From assembly GCA_905236295.1 (NCBI GenBank), contig CAJOQF010000227.1, forward strand, positions 1 through 12,951: a stretch of DNA of 12,951 nucleotides. The letters are read 5' to 3'. The translations under genes and the position numbers were made by a program. Under the pieces are notes generated by a model that did no database searches, was not told the origin of the DNA, and was given only the letters and a program-made list of their open reading frames with translations. This document shows positions 7,189 through 12,951 of this stretch, in pieces; positions within the stretch are counted from its first letter, which is position 1, and each line of letters opens with the position of its first letter. The stretch is from an uncultured Eubacterium sp. Its GTDB lineage: Bacteria; Bacillota; Clostridia; Lachnospirales; Lachnospiraceae.

Positions 7189-8151
7189 ATGGGTATGCAC
7201 AATCACTCTTTCGGAGATTTCCTCCTTGAGAGAAACGTGATAGACACCATGCAGTTGATTGATGCCTTAAGGGATCTCACCAATTACTCGAGACCTTCAA
7301 TGGCCACAGCCCTCATCTACTCCGGCGACCTCATCTACAAAGATATTGAAGATCTCTATGAAGAGAGTAAGAAAACTGGTATTCCCGTGGAAAAGATAGC
7401 TGCAAAAAAAGGTTATATAACCAAGGATTCCTTCCGTGAATACCGCCAGAAGGACTATCCTATTTTTGTTACATTGGCAGATGTACTTATAAAAAAAGGC
7501 TATCTTACCTACCATCAATTCCAGGATATTTATATAGCTTACGAATCCGAGACCGCGGTTTATCAGATTGAGACCAACGTTCCCTTAAGAGCAAACACAG
7601 ACGACTCCATCGACTTTTTGATGGAGCATATGAATGTTTCAAATCAGATCATCACAAGACTTTATTTCAGATTACTTTTCAACTCGTTTTACAACACAAT
7701 AGGCGGCGATTTTTCAGTGCTTTGTCCTTTCAGATGTGATAGCTACCCGGCCAGCTGTCTTGTCGCTCAGGACGTCATATACAATGACATCCGCTACACT
7801 CTCGCTATCGATCTCGAGGAACACGGATTCATCGATTTCGCCTCCCGTTACAGCGGTGAGACACTCACTTCACTTGAGGATCTGACCTTTGCCGCCGTTG
7901 AAGATTTTATAAATCTCCACAACGGTGTTTTCAACGTCAATCTGTCAAACGAATACGGCATAGAGGCAACCCTATCCGCTCCGAGACGACTGGAGAATTC
8001 ACTGTACAGTCCGGAGGGCATGACCTATCTTATGGCAGTGATCTTCCCGTTCGGCTCAGTAAATGTACTGGTCACTGCGCCGTACAAAGAGGAGACGGAG
8101 GAGATAGAGGATGACGATGATTTCGACTACAGTCAGTTCCTTATCAAATAA
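7189..8151 (+). CDS. CheX-like protein with N-terminal MshEN-like repeats (paralogue A)
   Basis: 320 residues. The N-terminal part holds three copies of a 24-residue pattern (hydrophobic-G/A-x2-L-x3-G/N-Y/V-I/L-T-x4-L/F): 7-30, 66-89 and 95-118. The last two are spaced 29 apart, as in MshEN/T2SSE-N domains, but the usual leading Arg and final Gln are absent. Residues about 140-298 resemble CheX/CheC phosphatases, with EDFINLHNG (238-246) and the strand-forming NVNLSNEYGIEATL after it. The normal E-x2-N catalytic pair reads D239-x2-N242. An acidic tail (301-315) ends the protein. The start ATG 7189 is set by GGAGG 8 bases upstream; a second in-frame ATG at 7195 gives MHNHSFG as in the next gene. 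Likely role: dephosphorylating or binding the adjacent CheY-like receiver. That role is inferred from family and position. Confidence 0.75.
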   Translation: MGMHNHSFGDFLLERNVIDTMQLIDALRDLTNYSRPSMATALIYSGDLIYKDIEDLYEESKKTGIPVEKIAAKKGYITKDSFREYRQKDYPIFVTLADVLIKKGYLTYHQFQDIYIAYESETAVYQIETNVPLRANTDDSIDFLMEHMNVSNQIITRLYFRLLFNSFYNTIGGDFSVLCPFRCDSYPASCLVAQDVIYNDIRYTLAIDLEEHGFIDFASRYSGETLTSLEDLTFAAVEDFINLHNGVFNVNLSNEYGIEATLSAPRRLENSLYSPEGMTYLMAVIFPFGSVNVLVTAPYKEETEEIEDDDDFDYSQFLIK

Positions 8152-8171
8152 AAAATATTGTAGGTGATATT

Positions 8172-9245
8172 ATGCATAACCATTCATTCGGAGATTATCT
8201 TTTAGAAAACAACTACATAACCACATCTCAGTTTATCGAGTGCATCCAGGAATTAAACTCCGACCTAAAGCCTTCAATCGAAGTTGCAGGTATTTACTCG
8301 GGGCTTACTACATTCGAAATGCTTGATACGCTTATGAACAAGCCTGAATATCCCGAGATGGACATCATCAACATCGGAATAAAATACGGCTTTATTAATG
8401 CACAATATCTAAACGAATACGCCAAGACCAAGTACCCTCTCTTTTTATCGCTCGCCCAGATACTCATCAACAAAGAGTACCTCAACCTTCATGATTTTCA
8501 AAGTGCACTTGTGGACTATGATTCGGATTCCGAAATATTCGAGATCGAAGCCGATGATATGCTGCGTGCAAGCACAGACACCAAGATAGATTTCCTGATG
8601 CAGAATATCACCGTATCAAACGAAATCATCACCCAGCTGTTTTTCAGGCTTATGTTCAACCAGCTTTACAACGAGATCGGACACGACTTTACTGTACTTG
8701 ATCCTTTCAAATGCGACGAGTACCCCACCAACATTATGGTTTCACAGGATGTCATAAGGGATGATCGCACCTACACCTTTGCCATAGATATGAACGATTC
8801 TGCCCTTTTGGGTTTTGCTGAGAGATTTGCAGGTTCAAGATTTGACAAGGTAGATGATCTTTCTATTGCATCCCTCGAAGATTTTATAAATCTTCACAAC
8901 GGTGTGTTTAACGTCAACCTCTCCAACGACTATGGTATAGAGGCCTCTCTCACACCACCGACCCGTCATATAAACGATCTTTTCGTTCCAAACGGTCGCA
9001 CCTATATGATGCCTGTAGTTTATCCGTTCGGCGTTATAAATATACTTATATCAGCTGATTCAGATGAATTCGCCAACAAGACTGTTACCGACAATGTTCA
9101 TACACTTATAAATGAAATATCAAATGATGACGGATATTATGACTCTGAGATCGAGCTAACAGATAGTTTAGACATCCCAACAGACGGGGATGATATAGAC
9201 AATATGCTTGCAGGACTCGGAATTGACCTTGACTCCATAGAGTAA
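8172..9245 (+). CDS. CheX-like protein with N-terminal MshEN-like repeats (paralogue B)
   Basis: 357 residues, a tandem paralogue of the preceding gene and collinear with it. It begins MHNHSFGDYLL, has the same three 24-residue repeats (5-28, 64-87, 93-116; last two again 29 apart) and the CheX-like core about 138-296 with EDFINLHNG (236-244). Its E-x2-N position is likewise D237-x2-N240. Around this site 22 of 24 residues equal paralogue A, while the repeats and tail differ much more. The C-terminus is longer, acidic and Asp/Glu-rich (about 298-357). It ends with DDIDNMLAGLG (340-350), which resembles the EIDALL CheY-binding peptide found at the N-terminus of FliM/FliY. ATG 8172 follows AGGTGAT at normal spacing, 20 bp after the paralogue A stop. 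The pair may form a heterodimer; this is not shown by sequence. Confidence 0.75.
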   Translation: MHNHSFGDYLLENNYITTSQFIECIQELNSDLKPSIEVAGIYSGLTTFEMLDTLMNKPEYPEMDIINIGIKYGFINAQYLNEYAKTKYPLFLSLAQILINKEYLNLHDFQSALVDYDSDSEIFEIEADDMLRASTDTKIDFLMQNITVSNEIITQLFFRLMFNQLYNEIGHDFTVLDPFKCDEYPTNIMVSQDVIRDDRTYTFAIDMNDSALLGFAERFAGSRFDKVDDLSIASLEDFINLHNGVFNVNLSNDYGIEASLTPPTRHINDLFVPNGRTYMMPVVYPFGVINILISADSDEFANKTVTDNVHTLINEISNDDGYYDSEIELTDSLDIPTDGDDIDNMLAGLGIDLDSIE

Positions 9246-9250
9246 GCATC

Positions 9251-9271
9251 AATCCAAAGCCCCGCTTGATT
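9251..9271. terminator. Short hairpin between convergent genes, possible bidirectional terminator
   Basis: AATC-CA-AAGC (9251-9260), a CCC loop and GCTTGATT (9264-9271) can fold into an eight-pair stem with a two-base bulge. It sits in the 24-bp gap where the CheX-like operon and clpX converge and overlaps the clpX stop. There is no clear T-run on either side, so it is a weak candidate. Confidence 0.25.
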
Positions 9272-10682
9272 ATTCTACGCCTCTCATCTGTATGATTGGT
9301 CCGCCGGTTCCGTTAATGTAATCACCGGTGATCGTCACCCTGCCGATGTTGTCATCCTTTGGCACCTCATACATGATGTCGAGCATTATCTCTTCAATTA
9401 TAGACCTGAGCGCTCTCGCACCCACCTTCTTTTCTTTCGCGCGTTTTGCGATGGCATACAGAGCGTCATCATCAAACCTAAGATCGACTTCATCGAGTTC
9501 AAGAAGCTTTTTGTACTGTTTAATAATAGCATTCTTGGGCTCTTTTAGTATCTCCACAAGCATATCTTCCGTGAGCGGATGAAGCGTAAATATGATCGGA
9601 AGTCTTCCGATAAACTCCGGTATCATTCCGTATTTCTTTACATCCTCCACCGTAACTTTTGACAAAAGGTTGTCGTCTTCATCATACTTGTCTTTGAGAT
9701 CGGCCTTAAATCCCATAGACGACTGCTTATTGAGTCTCTCCTTTATGATATCTTCCATATCCGGGAACGCGCCTCCGCAGATAAAGAGAATATTTCTGGT
9801 GTCAATTGTCGTCATCGGAACCATGGCGTTCTTGCTCATCGCTCCGACCGGCACTTCGACCTGAGAACCCTCAAGCAGACGCAAAAGTCCCTGCTGTACG
9901 GATTCTCCGGATACATCGCGGTGATTGGTATCTTTCTTCTTGGCAATCTTGTCGATCTCGTCGATGAAAACGATACCCATCTCAGCTTTGTCTACGTCAT
10001 TGTCAGCCGCAGCCAAAAGCTTTGTGATAACGCTTTCTATATCATCACCGATATATCCGGCCTCTGTAAGCGAAGTGGCGTCGGCCACCGCAAGCGGAAC
10101 GTCAAGTATCTTGGCAAGCGTGCGCACAAGATAAGTCTTTCCGCTTCCGGTAGGTCCTATCATAAGCATGTTGGATTTCTCAATCTCAATGTCGTCCATC
10201 GTGCCCGTAGCCACTCGTTTATAGTGGTTATATACAGCGACAGACATAACCTTCTTTGCATAATCCTGGCCTATGACATATTCGTCCAAAGTCTCCTTTA
10301 TCTTGTGAGGAGCCGGGATCTTCTTGAGATCGATAAGCGGCTGTGCCTTATCCTTCTCCTCTTTTTTCTTCTTCTTAACCTTAGGCGCGCCGGTAAACAT
10401 GCTCTGAAGATCAGACAAATTCATTAGACTGATATTCGGCATACCGTTGCCCGATTTTCCGTTGAGAAGATCAGAAAAATTGATCGGGGACTTGTTCATA
10501 GTGTCCACAGTTTTCTGGAGACAGTCCTGGCAGACATTTATATTATTCGGCAGATGAATAAGCTTGCCGGCAGTCTCCTCCGTCCTATGGCACATATAAC
10601 ATACTTCTATAGTCTTTTTCTTATTATCGGAATCGTTGTTATCATTTTCGTCGATAACATCAACTTCGTAATCATCAGCCAT
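9270..10682 (-). CDS. clpX: ClpX-type AAA+ unfoldase, variant lacking the RKH loop
   Basis: 470 residues, longer than the usual 410-430. The N-terminal zinc-binding domain has C28/C31 and C51/C54, followed by a Lys-rich linker (101-112). AAA+ motifs: Walker A GPTGSGKT (176-183), pore-1 loop GYIGDD (209-214, usually GYVGED), Walker B VFIDEID (238-244), Arg finger FIGRLP (R360) and sensor-2 GARALR (421-426). The tripeptide of the ClpP-docking loop reads MGF (323-325) for the usual IGF, so pairing with ClpP remains likely. The region after the EG at 271-272 reads VPVGAMSKNAMVPM, where typical ClpX has GGRKHP; the RKH pore loop that helps grip ssrA tags is gone. ATG 10682 overlaps the gatB stop by 8 bp with AAGGAG upstream, so the two are coupled. 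clpP is not adjacent. It may be a second, specialised ClpX. Confidence 0.9.
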   Translation of the reverse strand: MADDYEVDVIDENDNNDSDNKKKTIEVCYMCHRTEETAGKLIHLPNNINVCQDCLQKTVDTMNKSPINFSDLLNGKSGNGMPNISLMNLSDLQSMFTGAPKVKKKKKEEKDKAQPLIDLKKIPAPHKIKETLDEYVIGQDYAKKVMSVAVYNHYKRVATGTMDDIEIEKSNMLMIGPTGSGKTYLVRTLAKILDVPLAVADATSLTEAGYIGDDIESVITKLLAAADNDVDKAEMGIVFIDEIDKIAKKKDTNHRDVSGESVQQGLLRLLEGSQVEVPVGAMSKNAMVPMTTIDTRNILFICGGAFPDMEDIIKERLNKQSSMGFKADLKDKYDEDDNLLSKVTVEDVKKYGMIPEFIGRLPIIFTLHPLTEDMLVEILKEPKNAIIKQYKKLLELDEVDLRFDDDALYAIAKRAKEKKVGARALRSIIEEIMLDIMYEVPKDDNIGRVTITGDYINGTGGPIIQMRGVE

Positions 10683-12111
10683 TTAATATCTCCTTAAGTA
10701 TCTGGTTAACCATACCCGGATTAGCCTTGCCTTTCATAGCCTTCATGGTCTGTCCGACAAGGAAACCGATCGCCTTTTCTTTTCCGGCCTTATAATCCGA
10801 AACTGACTGCGGATTGTCTGCAACCACCTGCTCGATGGTGCTTCTAAGAGCTCCCTCGTCATTTACGGTGGCGAGCCCCTTCTCCTCCACGTATTTCTTA
10901 GGATCTATATCATGAAGGAAGATTTCCTCAAATACTTCCTTTGCAACCGAGCTGTTGACTGTTCCGGCTTCTGCGAGATCTACCAAAGCCGCAAGGTTCT
11001 TTGGAGAGAATGAAATATCATCCGGCTCCATATCATGTTCCTTGATCAGTCTCATGGTCTCAACCATAAGCCAGTTTGAAACCTTCTTCGGCTTGTTACA
11101 GATAGCTGTTGTAGCCTCGAAGATATCTGCCATATGCTTTGATCCGGTGATGATCTGTGCGTCATAATCCGGAATATCATATTCTTTCTTATATCTCTCA
11201 AGTTTCTCAGAGCGAAGCTCAGGCTGACGTTTTCTGATCTCGTCTATCCACTCATCACTGATTGAAATAGGAACAAGATCCGGCTCCGGGAAGTATCTAT
11301 AGTCCTGTGCATCCTCCTTCGAACGCATCGCATAAGAGTACTCCTTGTTGTCATCCCATCTTCTGGTCTCCTGGATGACAGCCTTGCCCTCCTCTATAAG
11401 CTCAATCTGTCTCGCTCTCTCTCCCTCTATCGCTCTGGCAATAGCCTTGAAAGAGTTTAAGTTTTTCATCTCTGTTCTGGTGCCGAACTCAGATGCTCCG
11501 ACCTCCCTGACCGAAAGGTTTACATCGGCACGCATAGATCCCTCGTTGAGCTTACAATCAGATGCACCGAGATACTGGATGATAAGACGGAGCTTCTCGA
11601 GATAAGCAATGACCTCGTCAGCACTTCTCATATCAGGCTCGGAAACGATCTCTATAAGCGGAACTCCCGATCTGTTGTAATCGACAAGCGAGCAATCCTC
11701 CCACTCGTCATGGATAAGCTTTCCTGCATCCTCCTCCATATGGATCTCATGGATACCAATCTTCTTGGCACCTGCCGGTGTGTCTATCTCGACATATCCG
11801 TTTCTGCAGATTGGAAGATACAGCTGTGATATCTGATAGTTCTGCGGATTATCCGGATAGAAGTAATTCTTTCTGTCGAATTTACAATACTGTGTGATAT
11901 TGCAGTTTGTTGCAAGTCCTACCGCAATGGCATACTCTACAACCTGCTTGTTAAGAACCGGAAGTGATCCCGGCATTCCCGTACATACAGGACATGTATG
12001 TGAATTTGGCGCTCCACCAAACTCTGTAGAGCAGGAACAAAAGATCTTGGTCTTTGTCGCAAGCTCAACATGGACCTCGAGTCCAATGACTGTCTCATAT
12101 TGTTTACTCAT
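10675..12111 (-). CDS. gatB: Asp-tRNA(Asn)/Glu-tRNA(Gln) amidotransferase subunit B
   Basis: 478 residues, the normal length. GatB binds the mischarged Glu-tRNA(Gln) or Asp-tRNA(Asn) and activates its carboxylate with ATP, so that ammonia from GatA can convert it to Gln-tRNA or Asn-tRNA. The N-terminus carries the family signature VIGLEVHVEL (8-17) and the Cys-rich CSCS...HTCPVCTGMPG. These are followed by YFYPDNPQNYQISQ, IHMEEDAGK, DYNRSGVPLIEIVSEPD and RYFPEPDLVP, all GatB hallmarks. The C-terminal YqeY-like tail domain ends with GKANPGMVNQILKEIL. ATG 12111 follows AAAGGGGGC at good spacing and lies 16 bp after the gatA stop. Nothing in it looks broken. A partner GatC gene is expected upstream of gatA, beyond the window. 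Confidence 0.97.
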   Translation of the reverse strand: MSKQYETVIGLEVHVELATKTKIFCSCSTEFGGAPNSHTCPVCTGMPGSLPVLNKQVVEYAIAVGLATNCNITQYCKFDRKNYFYPDNPQNYQISQLYLPICRNGYVEIDTPAGAKKIGIHEIHMEEDAGKLIHDEWEDCSLVDYNRSGVPLIEIVSEPDMRSADEVIAYLEKLRLIIQYLGASDCKLNEGSMRADVNLSVREVGASEFGTRTEMKNLNSFKAIARAIEGERARQIELIEEGKAVIQETRRWDDNKEYSYAMRSKEDAQDYRYFPEPDLVPISISDEWIDEIRKRQPELRSEKLERYKKEYDIPDYDAQIITGSKHMADIFEATTAICNKPKKVSNWLMVETMRLIKEHDMEPDDISFSPKNLAALVDLAEAGTVNSSVAKEVFEEIFLHDIDPKKYVEEKGLATVNDEGALRSTIEQVVADNPQSVSDYKAGKEKAIGFLVGQTMKAMKGKANPGMVNQILKEILNG

Positions 12112-12127
12112 GATCTTTGCCCCCTTT

Positions 12128-12951
12128 CTACTGCATCAGCGGGGATTTGCCCCACTCTCTGGTCTGCTCATACGCGTAAGCTGCGCGAATGATATTTTTT
12201 TCTTTGAAACAATCTCCGAGCATCTGCACTCCAATAGGAAGTCCGGCAGAATCAAGTCCGCACGGAAGTGAGATTCCCGGAAGTCCTGCAAGGTTTGCAG
12301 AAATCGTGTATATATCTCCGAGATACATCTTGATCGGATCTGAAAGTGACGCTCCGATCTTTGGTGCAGTAGTCGGCGCAACCGGTCCGAGTATCACGTC
12401 ATATTTTGAGAACGCATCGTCGAAAGCCTTTTTGATAAGGGCTTTTACACGAAGTGCTTTGAGGTAATAGGCATCGTAATAGCCCGAGCTCAACACGAAG
12501 CTTCCGAGCATAATACGTCTCTTTACCTCCTCGCCGAATCCCTCAGAACGTGTTTTTTTGTACATATTGTGAAGACCCTCGTATTCCTCGGTACGGTATC
12601 CGTATTTGATACCGTCGTATCTCTCAAGGTTTGAGCTGGCTTCAGCATCGGCGATTACATAGTATGTAGGAACGGCATAGTCAACAAGTCCAAGCTTGAA
12701 CTCCTCAACTATAGCTCCTTTTTCTTTAAGTGTATCGGCAACCTTCATAACCGCATCGGACACTTCTTTATTGAGTCCCTCTCCAAAATAGTCGGTAGGA
12801 AGGCCTATTCTCATACCCTTGACATCATCTACCAGAGCTTCAGAAAACTTGAGATCATCTCTCTTTATGGATGTTGAATCCTTCTCGTCGTAAGATGAGA
12901 TCACCTCAAGGATCTTTGCAACGTCAGTGACACTTTTCCCGACCGGTCCTA
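12128..12951 (-). CDS. gatA: Asp-tRNA(Asn)/Glu-tRNA(Gln) amidotransferase subunit A, partial (N-terminus off the right edge)
   Basis: The frame is open from the window edge to TAG at 12128, giving the last 273 residues. It enters at GPVGKSVTDVAKILEVISS, a conserved stretch that in GatA lies just after the Ser-cisSer-Lys catalytic triad, so the triad itself is outside the window. Further GatA marks are GMRIGLPTDYFGEGL, YYVIADAEASSNLERYDG, RRIMLGSFVLSSGYYDAYY, DVILGPVAPTTAPKIG and NLAGLPGISLPCG. The enzyme hydrolyses glutamine and channels ammonia to GatB. A GTG at 12904 could be read as a start, but homology continues upstream of it, so the gene is simply truncated by the window. It is the first visible gene of the gatA-gatB-clpX operon. 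Confidence 0.96.
   Translation of the reverse strand, partial: GPVGKSVTDVAKILEVISSYDEKDSTSIKRDDLKFSEALVDDVKGMRIGLPTDYFGEGLNKEVSDAVMKVADTLKEKGAIVEEFKLGLVDYAVPTYYVIADAEASSNLERYDGIKYGYRTEEYEGLHNMYKKTRSEGFGEEVKRRIMLGSFVLSSGYYDAYYLKALRVKALIKKAFDDAFSKYDVILGPVAPTTAPKIGASLSDPIKMYLGDIYTISANLAGLPGISLPCGLDSAGLPIGVQMLGDCFKEKNIIRAAYAYEQTREWGKSPLMQ

Noticed and set aside
9921..10427. Long open frame on the plus strand inside clpX (168 codons)
   Set aside because: It is antisense to a clear ClpX, has no ribosome binding site and gives a low-complexity peptide with no recognisable motif. The same applies to antisense frames in pckA, the kinase and gatB, such as 2776-3213.
12904..12951. GTG at 12902-12904 as the true start of a short gatA
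   Set aside because: The conserved GatA sequence GPVGKSVTDVAKILE continues upstream of it to the window edge, so the gene is cut by the window and not internally started.
1..12951. CRISPR arrays, tRNA or rRNA genes, insertion sequences, phage or toxin-antitoxin genes
   Set aside because: No direct-repeat array, no recognisable RNA gene and no transposase-like or recombinase-like frame was seen on either strand.

Overview
The window looks like chromosomal DNA from a Bacillota (Clostridia) species, most likely a member of the Lachnospiraceae. The evidence is protein-level resemblance (a GatCAB operon, a membrane-bound EAL protein, OmpR-type two-component genes, CheX-like proteins, an ATP-type PEP carboxykinase), strong AGGAG ribosome binding sites, frequent TTG starts and moderate GC. 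The genus cannot be fixed from the sequence alone. I see no rRNA, tRNA, insertion sequence, phage gene or CRISPR array.

Layout. The left edge (1-561, minus) holds the N-terminal 187 residues of a YihY/BrkB-family membrane protein. A 202-bp gap follows (562-763) with several potential RNA stems. Next is a PEP carboxykinase gene on the minus strand (764-2443) with its own strong ribosome binding site. Positions 2524-6652 (minus) form one probable operon, read right to left: a multi-TM protein with a degenerate GGDEF and a complete-looking EAL domain, then an OmpR-type response regulator, then its sensor histidine kinase. Spacing is 30 bp between the first two, and the last two abut or overlap.

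A divergent promoter region (about 6653-6810) separates this from a plus-strand operon: a single-domain CheY-like receiver (6811-7185) and two tandem paralogues (7189-8151 and 8172-9245). Each paralogue has an N-terminal region with three copies of a 24-residue motif resembling MshEN/T2SSE-N repeats and a C-terminal CheX-like phosphatase domain. The right part (9270-12951, minus) is the gatA(partial)-gatB-clpX operon. The clpX start overlaps the gatB stop by 8 bp, and this ClpX lacks the usual RKH pore loop.

How the genes may work together. gatA and gatB make the amidotransferase that forms Gln-tRNA and/or Asn-tRNA, and an unusual ClpX is translationally coupled to them. The centre combines c-di-GMP hydrolysis (EAL), membrane signal sensing (kinase and regulator) and a CheY/CheX phospho-relay whose CheX partners carry an MshEN-like fold. 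No flagellar or classical chemotaxis gene is visible, so I suggest that this is a signalling cassette linking c-di-GMP and receiver dephosphorylation. That link is inference. The CheY-CheX-CheX unit beside the EAL gene is the best candidate here for something not well described.
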